A stretch of DNA of 64,000 bases, from positions 1 to 64,000 of the forward strand of contig NZ_JADBHF010000002.1 in NCBI RefSeq assembly GCF_017808105.1, in the 5' to 3' direction. A program made the translations under genes and the position numbers. Source of the DNA: Brevibacterium renqingii (GTDB lineage Bacteria; Actinomycetota; Actinomycetes; Actinomycetales; Brevibacteriaceae). This document shows, piece after piece, positions 25,502 to 33,964 of this stretch. The notes beneath the pieces are model-generated. The model saw only the letters and a program-made list of their open reading frames with translations. It was not told the origin of the DNA and ran no database searches. How positions within the stretch are numbered: the stretch's first letter is position 1; every line of letters begins with the position of its first letter.

Positions 25502-26590
25502 TCAGGTCTCTTCGTCGCTGCGGTCGTCGTGCTGCTGCCGGCGTTCGTTTTCTCGCTTGCTGTACGTTGCTCGCCGGATCTCATCGTCGCTGTCGAAGTT
25601 GGAGCCGAGGGCCCCGGCCAGGGTGCCCAGACAAGCCGCCAGCCACGCAAGCTTCGGATAATTGCCGAAGCTCGCGGGGTGCATGAGTTCGGTTGCGAGC
25701 AGGCCCGTGTCGACGACGACCAATCCGAGTGCGAACAGGAAGGCGAACAGGACCAGGAACATCAGGGCCACACTGGTGCCCACCATGATGATCGTGGTCG
25801 TGTTGTCCAATCCGCCCTGCCACGCATACACCGCGTCGCGTCGCTTGGTCCACAGGTGATTGCGGAAGATCAGCCAGAAGGTCAGCGCCGCGATGACGAG
25901 GAGACCGATCAGGAGGAGACGCGCCGGATTCAAGGAATCGGCCAATGTCCAGATCGAACTGTAGAAGACACCGAACGTGCCCACGGCCGCTGCCGCGGCA
26001 ACGGAGGTGGTCAGCGCGGGAAGCATCCGCCCGGGCCGATTGCTGCGCACCATTCCCGTCAGCAGCCGCAGCCGGTTGGACCATCCGGGCAGCACGATGT
26101 ACGCGGTGTCGTCTCGGCCCGTTCCTGTGTCCCCGCGCGCGCTTCTGAGCTTCGCAATCGTTCGGACGGAGTCCTCCAACGAGTTCTGCCCGGTTCCTTT
26201 CTGCGTCGCGGAGATGAGCGCCACCACCAGATTCCGTGTCTGTGCCACAAGACGATGGGCACCCAGGGCCGGCACTGAGACCAGCAGTGCCCGATTGACG
26301 GTGCTGACTTCGCACAGCAGCGGCTCCATGTCGTGGTGTCGGGGCAGCTCGGTCAGGTACACGATGTAGTCCCACTCATACTGACTTCTCAGGTCTTCGG
26401 CCTTGTGCATGAAGGGGATGTCACCCTCAGGGGTGAGTGAGAACGATTCCTTGCTGACCTCGACGTTCCACTCGGTGTCCTCGATATGATCGGTCAGTTC
26501 TCGTTCCAGAGACCCCGCAACCGACTGAGCGATCTTCTGCGGCACACCGGAATCGGCCATCAGCCCGACAACCTTCGCTTCTGATCCCAT
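25502..26590 (-). CDS. Membrane protein of unknown function (copy 2 of a paralogous pair)
   Basis: 362 residues when started at ATG 26590 (MGSEAKVV), the same length as the paralogue at 9468-10556. The soluble N-terminal half contains YLTELPRHHDMEPLLCE (compare ILTEIPRHTQGDPLIAE in copy 1), followed by membrane helices with GTFGVFYSSIW, a charged loop after LW, a long hydrophobic segment, NYPKLAWLAACLG and GSNFDSD. The tail is basic and rich in Arg/Glu. The frame continues upstream, but that extension has no ribosome site and does not resemble copy 1. It is divergent from ku, 142 bases away. Function is unknown. Confidence 0.8.
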   Translation of the reverse strand: MGSEAKVVGLMADSGVPQKIAQSVAGSLERELTDHIEDTEWNVEVSKESFSLTPEGDIPFMHKAEDLRSQYEWDYIVYLTELPRHHDMEPLLCEVSTVNRALLVSVPALGAHRLVAQTRNLVVALISATQKGTGQNSLEDSVRTIAKLRSARGDTGTGRDDTAYIVLPGWSNRLRLLTGMVRSNRPGRMLPALTTSVAAAAAVGTFGVFYSSIWTLADSLNPARLLLIGLLVIAALTFWLIFRNHLWTKRRDAVYAWQGGLDNTTTIIMVGTSVALMFLVLFAFLFALGLVVVDTGLLATELMHPASFGNYPKLAWLAACLGTLAGALGSNFDSDDEIRRATYSKRENERRQQHDDRSDEET

Positions 26591-26732
26591 TCTTTCATCC
26601 TGAATCAAGGGAGTCCTACCGTCTACCCCCTGCAGTGCCCTGGCTGCTGAGAAGCCGGCTGGTCCGTTTCCTCTTCCTCGCCGCATGCCGAGGGGGCTAG
26701 CCAGTGGTCGAAACCTGCGTTTCAATTGTGGA

Positions 26733-27647
26733 ATGAGAGCTATTTGGACTGGATCCATCGCGTTCGGCCTGGTGAATGTGCCGGTGAAGCTGTATTCGGC
26801 CACTGAGAACCACGACGTGTCCATGCACCAGGTCCACGCGAAGGACGGCGGACGGATTCGCAATCAGCATCGCTGTGAGGAATGCGGCAAGACCGTCGAC
26901 TACGGCGACATCGACAAGGCCTATGACGACGGGGAGCACCGCGTGATCCTCACGCACGAGGACTTCGAATCGCTTCCCGCGGAGGACAACGACGACATAG
27001 ACGTCCTCCAGTTCGTGCCCAGCGATGAGATCGATCCGATCATGCTCGAGAAGTCCTACTTCCTCGAACCGACGTCGAAGACTCCGAAGGCCTATCTTCT
27101 CCTGCGCCAGACGCTCGAGGACACGGAGCGCACGGCCATCGTGAAGATCACCCTGCGCACGCGCACGCGCCTGGCCATTCTGCGAGTGTGCGGGAAGGTG
27201 CTCATGATTCAGACGCTGCGCTGGGCCGATGAGATCCGCGAGGTCGACTTCAAAGGCGTGAACTCGCAGGCGAAGATCTCGGACAAGGAGCTCGAGATGT
27301 CGTCGAAGCTCGTCGAATCCTACTCCGAGGACTTCACCCCCGAGGAGTTCAGCGACGACTACCAGGTCGAGCTGCGCAGACTCATCGACGCCAAGATCGA
27401 ATCCGGCGAGAGCTTCGATGTCGAGAAGACCTTCGGCGAGGAGGAGTCCGAGGAGGATTCCGGCGGCGACGTCATCGACCTCATGGAGGCCCTGCGCAAG
27501 TCCGTGGACAGTTCCCGATCCTCGAAGAAGGGGACGAAGAAGTCCGGGGCCAAGAAGACCGGTGCCAAGAAGTCGGACACGAAGAAGTCAGGCACGAAGA
27601 AGTCGGAGGACGGGAAGACGGGAGCGAAGAGGAAACGCACCGGATGA
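26733..27647 (+). CDS. ku: Ku protein of bacterial non-homologous end joining
   Basis: 304 residues. The core MRAIWTGSIAFGLVNVPVKLY is the classic start of bacterial Ku, followed by HRCEECGKTVDYGDI and the beta-barrel that rings DNA ends. From about 265 the tail is Lys-rich with repeated units such as KKSGAKKTGAKK, as in mycobacterial and streptomycete Ku, where the tail binds DNA or tunes LigD recruitment. The homodimer threads onto broken ends and recruits LigD (16.6-19.1 kb, opposite strand). The leader before ATG 26733 is A/T-rich with only a weak ribosome site (TTGTGGA). A P450 gene follows 24 bases downstream, probably in the same transcript. Confidence 0.95.
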   Translation: MRAIWTGSIAFGLVNVPVKLYSATENHDVSMHQVHAKDGGRIRNQHRCEECGKTVDYGDIDKAYDDGEHRVILTHEDFESLPAEDNDDIDVLQFVPSDEIDPIMLEKSYFLEPTSKTPKAYLLLRQTLEDTERTAIVKITLRTRTRLAILRVCGKVLMIQTLRWADEIREVDFKGVNSQAKISDKELEMSSKLVESYSEDFTPEEFSDDYQVELRRLIDAKIESGESFDVEKTFGEEESEEDSGGDVIDLMEALRKSVDSSRSSKKGTKKSGAKKTGAKKSDTKKSGTKKSEDGKTGAKRKRTG

Positions 27648-27671
27648 GGTCCGAGGAGAGGAAGTCGCACG

Positions 27672-28919
27672 ATGAGACAGCCCATTGACAGCACTGCCGC
27701 CCTCATCAGGGACGGCTACGCCTTCGCCGCACGCCGCAGCGAGACCTGGGGCACGGACCTGTTCACCACACGGATCTTCCTGCAGCCGACCACCTTCATC
27801 CTCGGCGAGGAGGCCGCAGCGCTCTTCTACGACGGAGAGCATTTCACGCGGATGGCAGCGATGCCGCCGACCGTGCAGCACCTCCTCCAGGACAAGGGTT
27901 CCGTTCAGGCCCTCGACCCACCTGGCCACGGGCGCCGGAAGGAGGCGTTCCTCTCGCTCATGGGCGAGGAATCGATGGGCCGCCTCGGCGAGATCTTCGA
28001 CGAGGAATGGACTCGGACCCTCGACCGGCTGCCGGGCCCCCGGCGGATCGTCCTCCACGACTTCGCTCGCCAGGTGCTCACCGGCACCGCCTGCCGCTGG
28101 GCCGGCGTCGACGTCACCGACGCCGACCTCCGCCGCCTGACTCGCGAGTTCGGCATGATGATCGACAGAGCCGGTTCGATGGGTCCGATGAACTGGTACG
28201 CCCAATGGCGCCGCCGCAGCACCGAGGACTGGGCGATCGAGCAGATCGAGAAGACCCGCCGAGGCGAGACGGAACCGGGCCCGGGCACCGCCCTCTCCGT
28301 CTTCGCCGAGCACACGGACTCCGCAGGCGAGCTCCTCTCGGCAGAGACGGCGGCCGTCGAACTCATCAACATCCTCCGTCCCACCGTCGCCGTGGCCCGT
28401 TTCATCGTCTTCGCCGCGGTCGCCCTCACAGAGCATCCGCAGTGGCGGGAGACCTTCGCCGCCGGCGACGAATCCGACCTCGAGGCGTTCGTGCAGGAGG
28501 TGCGCCGCAGCTACCCCTTCTTCCCCGCAGTTCCGGCCAGGGTGCGCAGCCCGTTCGAATGGCGCGGGCACCGGTTCGCACCCGGCGATCGCGTCATCCT
28601 CGACCTCTACGCCACCTGCCACGACAGACGACTGTGGGAGGACCCGGCAGCGTTCGCGCCCGAACGCTTCCGTGGATTCAGCTGGGCCGAACAGCCCAAC
28701 ACCCTCATCGCCCAGGGGGCCGGCCGGCACGACAGCGATCATCGATGCCCGGGCGAGTGGAGCACAGTCGAACTCATGAAGAGAGCCGTGCGGCAGCTGT
28801 CCCGCACCGGTTCGGAGGTACCCACCCAGGACCTGTCGATACCGCTCAACCGCTTCCCCACCTTGCCGCGCAGCGGCTTCGTATTCCACTACCGGGGCAC
28901 ACCCGGCTCGGACATCTGA
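27672..28919 (+). CDS. Cytochrome P450 peroxygenase, CYP152-like fatty-acid hydroxylase
   Basis: 415 residues. The heme ligand is Cys359 in SDHRCPGEW. The I-helix reads INILRPTVAVARF with Arg236-Pro237, the hallmark of CYP152 peroxygenases (P450 BSbeta type), which replace the usual acid-alcohol pair with an Arg that holds the fatty-acid carboxylate and use hydrogen peroxide directly. The likely reaction is alpha/beta-hydroxylation, or decarboxylation, of fatty acids without a redox partner. The gene follows ku after 24 bases, an unusual pairing that fits a peroxide-related stress group with dps downstream. Confidence 0.88.
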   Translation: MRQPIDSTAALIRDGYAFAARRSETWGTDLFTTRIFLQPTTFILGEEAAALFYDGEHFTRMAAMPPTVQHLLQDKGSVQALDPPGHGRRKEAFLSLMGEESMGRLGEIFDEEWTRTLDRLPGPRRIVLHDFARQVLTGTACRWAGVDVTDADLRRLTREFGMMIDRAGSMGPMNWYAQWRRRSTEDWAIEQIEKTRRGETEPGPGTALSVFAEHTDSAGELLSAETAAVELINILRPTVAVARFIVFAAVALTEHPQWRETFAAGDESDLEAFVQEVRRSYPFFPAVPARVRSPFEWRGHRFAPGDRVILDLYATCHDRRLWEDPAAFAPERFRGFSWAEQPNTLIAQGAGRHDSDHRCPGEWSTVELMKRAVRQLSRTGSEVPTQDLSIPLNRFPTLPRSGFVFHYRGTPGSDI

Positions 28920-29024
28920 GCACCGCCGGGCGCATACTTCCGGTCCGGAACGCACCCCCTTACGCAGACCACTGACCTGGACTAGTCTGACCGCAACCGC
29001 GACACGATAAGGAGTTGATTCCAC

Positions 29025-29441
29025 ATGCCGAAGACGACGAAGTCAGGAAAGCCGAAGGAGTCCGAGCTGCCCTCGACGCTGGAGAAGTCGAGCAAGAAGG
29101 CGCAGCGGACCTTCGCGAAGGCCTACGACTCGGCCATCGACGAATACGGCGATGAGAAGCGAGCCCACCAGGTGGCCTATGCGGCCCTCAAGCACAGCTA
29201 TGAGAAGGTCGGCGACAAATGGGAGGAGAAGGACTCCTCCGGCCCCTCGGACAAGCAGAGCTCCGGCGGCAAGAACACGAACCGCAAGACCGCCGGCGGG
29301 GTCGATGCGAACGCTTCGAAGGACCATCTCTACGAACAGGCGAAGAAGCTCGACATCTCCGGCCGTTCGTCGATGACGAAGAAGGAGCTCGTCGATGCGC
29401 TCGAGAAGGAGAGCAAGCGGAAGACCAAGGAGAATTCCTGA
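29025..29441 (+). CDS. ChaB-domain protein with C-terminal Rho_N/SAP-like module
   Basis: 138 residues. The ChaB-type core (about 12-75) has STLEKSSKKAQRTFAKAYDS and AHQVAYAALKHSYEKVGDKW. A flexible Ser/Gly/Lys linker leads to a helix-extended-helix segment at about 100-135 (LYEQAKKLDISGRSSMTKKE), like Rho N-terminal or SAP modules that bind nucleic acid. Such proteins are common in high-GC stress regions; function is unclear. AAGGAG precedes the ATG. The upstream gap holds a 13-base near-palindrome, TTCCGGTCCGGAA (28938-28950). Confidence 0.8.
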   Translation: MPKTTKSGKPKESELPSTLEKSSKKAQRTFAKAYDSAIDEYGDEKRAHQVAYAALKHSYEKVGDKWEEKDSSGPSDKQSSGGKNTNRKTAGGVDANASKDHLYEQAKKLDISGRSSMTKKELVDALEKESKRKTKENS

Positions 29442-29564
29442 TCTGGCCGACGCGGGGAAACCCAAGCGGCAAGGCAAGGTCTTCCGGGGTTCGGGGCCCG
29501 AGGCTAACGTGAGGAATCCGGTCCGCCGCTGACGAACGGCACCAGTACGAAAGATTGGAGCACC

Positions 29565-30089
29565 ATGACAGACTCAGTCACCGTACCCGACCCGCACGGT
29601 TCGGAGAGGACGCAGAGGGAGAACGCCGAGAAGGGGTTCGTCGCCCCTGAGTCGCTGACGAAGAACCTGCAGAACGTGCTCGTCGACTTCATCGCGCTCA
29701 GCCTGGGCGCCAAGCAGGCCCATTGGAACATCGTGGGCACGAACTTCCGGGACCTCCACCGCAACCTCGACGAGGTGACCACCGTGGCCCGCAATGGCAG
29801 CGACGCCCTAGCCGAGCGGATGCGAGCGCTGCACGGTTCGCCCGACGGGCGTCCCGCGGTCATCGCCGCGCAGACCGACCTCGACACCCTGCCCAGCGGT
29901 GAGATGACCACCCACGATGCGATCGATCACATCGTGCGTGCGATCGAGACGACGGTCGCCAGCATGCGCGGGTGCCATGACGAAGTCGACTCCGCCGATC
30001 CGACGACTGCTGACCTGTTCCACGAGTACATCGCACAGCTCGAACAGCAGGCCTGGTTCATCAGCGCCGAGACCCGCACACCGAAATGA
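29565..30089 (+). CDS. dps: Dps family DNA-protecting ferritin
   Basis: 174 residues forming the four-helix Dps fold. The ferroxidase ligands are seen as H53 (KQAHWNIVG) and H65/D69 (FRDLHRNLDE). Dps dodecamers oxidise ferrous iron with peroxide, store it and coat DNA. The N-terminal 20 residues are charged and may contact DNA. The C-terminus EQQAWFISAETRTPK is typical of actinobacterial members. It lies between ChaB and a Cys-rich protein in a run of plus-strand stress genes. Confidence 0.92.
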   Translation: MTDSVTVPDPHGSERTQRENAEKGFVAPESLTKNLQNVLVDFIALSLGAKQAHWNIVGTNFRDLHRNLDEVTTVARNGSDALAERMRALHGSPDGRPAVIAAQTDLDTLPSGEMTTHDAIDHIVRAIETTVASMRGCHDEVDSADPTTADLFHEYIAQLEQQAWFISAETRTPK

Positions 30090-30221
30090 CGTCCGGGCCG
30101 GGCAGGCTGATGACCCACCGCATTCCGATGCGGCCCTGACCGCCCCCGGCATTCCCACGCGGCGCTGAACATGCACGACATGCGTTGCTGACAGCGCCCC
30201 ACCGACAAGGAGGAGAAGACG

Positions 30222-30467
30222 ATGACCGCCTGTGACACCTGCGGAAACGACTACGACCGGACATTCACCCTGACTCTGGAGGACCAGTCCTGGAACTTCG
30301 ACAGCTTCGAATGCGCGATCGCGAAGGCCGCGCCCACCTGCGAGCACTGCGGTTGCCGGATCCTCGGCCACGGAGTCCGCGCGGGAGATTCGACGTTCTG
30401 CTGCTCGCACTGCGCCCGTGAGTCAGGGTTCACCGACGCCACCGATGACAAAGGACAAGGACAATGA
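30222..30467 (+). CDS. Small Cys-rich protein, probable zinc-ribbon/metallothionein-like
   Basis: 81 residues with nine cysteines: C4/C7 (CDTC), C31, C40/C43/C45 (CEHCGC), C60/C61/C64 (CCSHC), plus H42, H50 and H63, enough for two metal sites. No signal peptide. The segment WNFDSFECAIAKAAPTCEHCG looks conserved and folded rather than random. Probably binds zinc or iron; a metal-storage or redox-sensing role is inferred from its place right after dps. AAGGAGGAG lies before ATG 30222. The stop overlaps the SDR start (ATGA). Confidence 0.75.
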   Translation: MTACDTCGNDYDRTFTLTLEDQSWNFDSFECAIAKAAPTCEHCGCRILGHGVRAGDSTFCCSHCARESGFTDATDDKGQGQ

Positions 30468-31357
30468 GTGACCAGCTGACGTTCCAGGATCCCGTCAACC
30501 GCTTCCCCGACATCTCACCGCCGAAGCAGGACCAGCCCGAACCCGGTCTCGACGCAGAGCTCATTCCGGGCACGGATCGCGGTGAGGACAGCTACACCGG
30601 CACCGGCAGACTCCGCGGCCGCAAGGCCCTGATCACCGGCTCGGACTCCGGAATCGGATCCGCCGTGGCGATCGCCTTCGCCCGTGAGGGTGCCGATGTC
30701 GCTCTGGCCTACCTGCCTGCCGAGGAGGAGGATGCGCAGCACGTCTGCGAGATCATCCGCCAGGCAGGGCGGAAGGCGGTGCCGCTTCCGGGAGATCTCG
30801 CCGATCGCGACTACTGTCGTGATGTGGTGCGGCAGGCAGCCGAAGGGCTCGGAGGGCTCGATGCCGTGGTCAACAATGCCGGGCGTCAGATCGCCGTCGA
30901 GGACATCGCAGATCTGACCGACGAGCAGTGGGAGAACACCTTCATGACGAACATCCATGCGATGTTCCGGGTCTCCCAGGCAGCCCTCGAATACCTCAAA
31001 CCCGGGTCGACGATCGTCAACACGACCTCGATCCAGGCGTATTCGCCCTCGGCCCATCTCATCGACTACGCCTCGACGAAGGCGGCGATCAACAACTTCA
31101 CGAAGGGCCTGGCCACACAGCTCGCGCCGAAGGGCATCCGAGTGAATTCCGTGGCGCCGGGACCGATCTGGACGCCTCTGCAGGTGTCCGACGGACAGCC
31201 GAAGGACGCTCTGCCCCACTTCGGCAAGAACACACCGCTGGGGCGGGCCGGGCAGCCGACGGAACTGGCACCCGCATATGTCTTCCTCACCTCGTCGGAG
31301 TCGAGCTATGTCCTCGGCGAGACTCTCAATGTCAACGGCGGGCAACCCAGCCCCTGA
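30464..31357 (+). CDS. Short-chain dehydrogenase/reductase, YghA/YhdF-like
   Basis: 297 residues. An N-terminal extension of about 48 residues (PEPGLDAELIPGTDRGED), typical of the YghA/general-stress-protein-39 group, precedes the Rossmann fold with ALITGSDSGIG. The catalytic Tyr-Lys pair is in YASTKAAINNFTKGLA, and the catalytic Ser in NTTSIQAY. It reduces or oxidises a carbonyl or alcohol with NAD(P); the group is often induced by stress. It is ATGA-coupled to the Cys-rich gene and followed by a DUF6480 gene. Confidence 0.88.
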   Translation: MSDQLTFQDPVNRFPDISPPKQDQPEPGLDAELIPGTDRGEDSYTGTGRLRGRKALITGSDSGIGSAVAIAFAREGADVALAYLPAEEEDAQHVCEIIRQAGRKAVPLPGDLADRDYCRDVVRQAAEGLGGLDAVVNNAGRQIAVEDIADLTDEQWENTFMTNIHAMFRVSQAALEYLKPGSTIVNTTSIQAYSPSAHLIDYASTKAAINNFTKGLATQLAPKGIRVNSVAPGPIWTPLQVSDGQPKDALPHFGKNTPLGRAGQPTELAPAYVFLTSSESSYVLGETLNVNGGQPSP

Positions 31358-31411
31358 TCGTCCGGCTGCGGACGACCGCGGCGGTTCGAGAGCCCCGAAG
31401 GAGTGAGAAAC

Positions 31412-31693
31412 TTGAGTTCGGACAACGACAAGCAGCCCAAGCCCAACACCGACAGGCACGGCACGGGCAATCCCAATATGGACCCGCAGCCCGCAGGGGA
31501 TCCGGACCTCGAGCCGGGCGGCAGCGTGCGGCCCGGTGCCACACCGCCGGAGTCGCAGTCGGCCTCTGCGACCCCGCCGCACCCGCCTGCCAAGCGCCCG
31601 CCGAAGACGAAGTGGACGATCGTTGCGATCAGCTGCGTGCTCGCGATCATCGTCCTCTTCTTCATCGCCTACATCATCGGCATCTTCGGCTGA
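31412..31693 (+). CDS. DUF6480-like single-span membrane protein
   Basis: 93 residues. The Pro-rich polar N-terminal part contains DPDLEPGGSVRPGATPPESQ, the hallmark of this actinobacterial family, and is followed by one membrane helix (about 70-90) ending YIIGIFG. The start is taken as TTG 31412, since AAGGAG at 31398-31403 is ideally spaced for it; a GTG at 31403 would sit inside the ribosome site. It is probably the last gene of the run beginning at 30222, ending before a strong hairpin. Confidence 0.75.
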   Translation: MSSDNDKQPKPNTDRHGTGNPNMDPQPAGDPDLEPGGSVRPGATPPESQSASATPPHPPAKRPPKTKWTIVAISCVLAIIVLFFIAYIIGIFG

Positions 31694-31755
31694 TCCGAGC
31701 GCCGCTCGCAGAGGCCGCTCTCAGAGCGCGGATTGACCCGGCCGCTGAGAACGAC

Positions 31756-31793
31756 AAGGGCCGGAAGATTCCATTCGGAGTCTTCCGGCCCTT
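31756..31793. terminator. Hairpin after the DUF6480 gene (13-base stem)
   Basis: AAGGGCCGGAAGA (31756-31768) pairs with TCTTCCGGCCCTT (31781-31793) around a 12-base loop, 63 bases after the DUF6480 stop. The position suits a terminator for the plus-strand operon. There is no long U-run, which is common in high-GC actinobacteria. Confidence 0.6.
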
Positions 31794-31825
31794 CCGCTCG
31801 AGGTTCCGAGGGAGAAGAGTGTTGG

Positions 31826-31883
31826 TTTCGCGGGAGACGATTGTCGAATTCTCGCGAAATTTCGACAATCGTCTCCCGCGAAA
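31826..31883. repeat. Long inverted repeat, 23-base perfect arms, 12-base loop
   Basis: Arms at 31826-31848 and 31861-31883 are perfect complements, and GG/CC pairs extend the stem beyond a one-base bulge. It lies 95 bases beyond the end of the pyruvate oxidase-like gene (minus strand) and after the plus-strand terminator. It may terminate transcription from the right, but the stem is far longer than needed and no U-tract follows, so a protein-binding or mobile-element remnant is also possible. Confidence 0.6.
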
Positions 31884-31977
31884 ACCCGATGGGGCGAACA
31901 ACCGTACAGCTCTCCTGGGCTTAGGCCGCACAGTCCGACTGCGGAGAGTCTCTGCTGCCGCAGCTGCCGACAGCTCG

Positions 31978-33780
31978 TCACTGGGACTTCGAATCCTTGT
32001 GCGGCAGGAACTCCTGCGCCTTGGTCTTGATGCCCTGCTTCATCACGCCCAGCAGGTTCGGATCGCCCTTGAGCATGGACTTCGCCGTGTCCTTGGCCTG
32101 CTGAAGCGTCGCGTGCGGAGGAATCGGCGGCATGTCCGGGTCGACATGGACATCGAGGACGGTGGGTCGGTCGGCCGACAGTGCCATGTCCCAGGCCGGA
32201 CCGATCTCCTCGGGGTCCTTGACCGTGATCGCGCCGAGACCGATGCTCTTCGCGAAATCGGCATAGGAGACCTCGGGGAGCTTCTGCGATTCGAGGAACG
32301 TCGGAGCACCCTCGGTCGCACGGATCTCCCACGTGACCTGATTCAGGTCGTTGTTGTGCAGCACGCACACGACAAGGCGCGGATCCGTCCACCGCTCCCA
32401 GTACCGGGTGATCGTGATGAGCTCGGCCATCCCATTCATCTGCATGGCCCCGTCACCGACCATCGCGATGGCCGGGCGCTCGGGATGACCGAATTTCGCC
32501 CCGATCGCATACGGCACGGCCGGACCCATCGTCGCCAGCGTTCCCGACAGCGACCCGCGGACGTCGGAGGTGAACACGAGCTGACGCGCGTACCAGTCGG
32601 CGGCCGTGCCCGAATCCGCGCTGACCATCGCATCGGCCGGCAGCCGCTTCGACAGCTCCGAGAACAGGCGCAACGGGTTGATGGGATCGGACTCGACCAT
32701 GGCCTCGGCCTCCATCACCTCCCACCAGTCGGTGACATTCGATTCGATCGTCTCGCGCCATTTCCGGTCGGTCTTGCGCTCGAGCAGCGGCAGGAGAGCC
32801 TGCAGGGTCGCCTTCGCATCGCCGACGAGGTTCTCCTCGTAGGGATAGCGCATGCCGACGAATCTCGCGTCGATGTCGATGTCGACGGCTCGCGCCTGAT
32901 CGTATTCGGGCAGGAACTGAGAATAGGGGAAGCTCGACCCGATGGTCAGCAGCGTGTCGCAGTCCCGCATCATCTCGTAGCTGGGACGGGTCCCCAGCAG
33001 CCCGATCGAACCGGTGACATAGGGCAGGTCGTCGCCGATGACGTCCTTGCCCAGGAGCGCCTTGGCGATGCCGGCCCCGAGGGTCTCGGCGACGGCCGCG
33101 AGCTCCTCCCGCGCGCCTCGGGCGCCGGCACCGGCGAGAATCGCCACCTTCTCCCCCTCGTTGAGGATCGCCGCGGCACGCTGGACGGCCTCCTCGTCGG
33201 CGACGACCTGAGGAAGGCTGACCCCGAGCGATGACGGCACCATCTTGAAGGCGTGCGTCGGCGCCGAGTACTCGGCCTCCTGCACATCGAGAGGAATGAT
33301 GATCGCCGTGGGAGCCCGTTCGCTCAGCGCCGTGCGCATCGCCCGGTCGAGCACATTGGGCAGCTGCTCCGGGGCCATCACGGTCTGGATGTACTCCCCG
33401 GCGACATCCTTGTAGAGAGTGTGCAGATCGACTTCCTGCTGATAGGAGCCGCCCATCGCCGTCCGGTTCGTCTGACCGACGATAGCCACGACCGGCTGAT
33501 GGTCGAGCTTCGCGTCGTAGAGGCCGTTGAGCAGGTGGACGGCCCCCGGTCCGGAGGTGCCCATGCAGACTCCGACCTTGCCCGTGAACTTCGCATAGCC
33601 CACCGCTTCGAAGGCGCTCATCTCCTCATGCCGCGACTGGATGAACTCCGGAGCCTCCGTGCCCTCCGACCAGGCCGAGACGATCCCGTTGATGCCGTCA
33701 CCCGGGTAGGCGAACACGCGCTCGACGTCCCATTGGCGCAATCGGTGAAGCAGAAACTGCGCAACGGTCTGTTCTGACAT
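31978..33780 (-). CDS. poxB: Thiamin-diphosphate enzyme, pyruvate oxidase/dehydrogenase (quinone) type
   Basis: 600 residues with the three-domain fold. The PYR domain begins QFLLHRLRQWDVERVFAYPG with the catalytic Glu in SRHEEMSAF. The central FAD-binding domain covers about 190-340. The PP domain binds Mg-ThDP through GDGAMQMNGMAEL. The overall pattern and length match PoxB/YdaP-type pyruvate oxidases, which decarboxylate pyruvate to acetate and carbon dioxide and pass electrons to quinone or oxygen. Acetolactate synthase is less likely because the context lacks ilv genes. It is transcribed alone, divergent from crtE over a 184-base gap. Confidence 0.88.
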   Translation of the reverse strand: MSEQTVAQFLLHRLRQWDVERVFAYPGDGINGIVSAWSEGTEAPEFIQSRHEEMSAFEAVGYAKFTGKVGVCMGTSGPGAVHLLNGLYDAKLDHQPVVAIVGQTNRTAMGGSYQQEVDLHTLYKDVAGEYIQTVMAPEQLPNVLDRAMRTALSERAPTAIIIPLDVQEAEYSAPTHAFKMVPSSLGVSLPQVVADEEAVQRAAAILNEGEKVAILAGAGARGAREELAAVAETLGAGIAKALLGKDVIGDDLPYVTGSIGLLGTRPSYEMMRDCDTLLTIGSSFPYSQFLPEYDQARAVDIDIDARFVGMRYPYEENLVGDAKATLQALLPLLERKTDRKWRETIESNVTDWWEVMEAEAMVESDPINPLRLFSELSKRLPADAMVSADSGTAADWYARQLVFTSDVRGSLSGTLATMGPAVPYAIGAKFGHPERPAIAMVGDGAMQMNGMAELITITRYWERWTDPRLVVCVLHNNDLNQVTWEIRATEGAPTFLESQKLPEVSYADFAKSIGLGAITVKDPEEIGPAWDMALSADRPTVLDVHVDPDMPPIPPHATLQQAKDTAKSMLKGDPNLLGVMKQGIKTKAQEFLPHKDSKSQ

Positions 33781-33964
33781 GACTCTGTCCCTTCACTTGC
33801 GAGGTGTGAAGACGGCTCGACCGACCAGGGGAAGAAGGCGGACGAACCCCCTACGGTGCGGTCACAGTAGCAAGCCCGCTGCGGCCCCGTAACCCCTGTC
33901 GTGCCGCAGGGATGTGGGGTAGGGTGCCGGCACCTGGCGAAAACGAGAGGAGGGGAGGATCGCA

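Noticed and set aside
30928-33234. Plus-strand open frame of over 700 codons across the SDR, hairpins and pyruvate oxidase-like gene
   Set aside because: It runs through two other genes, two hairpins and an intergenic gap; Arg/His-rich composition typical of a shadow frame.
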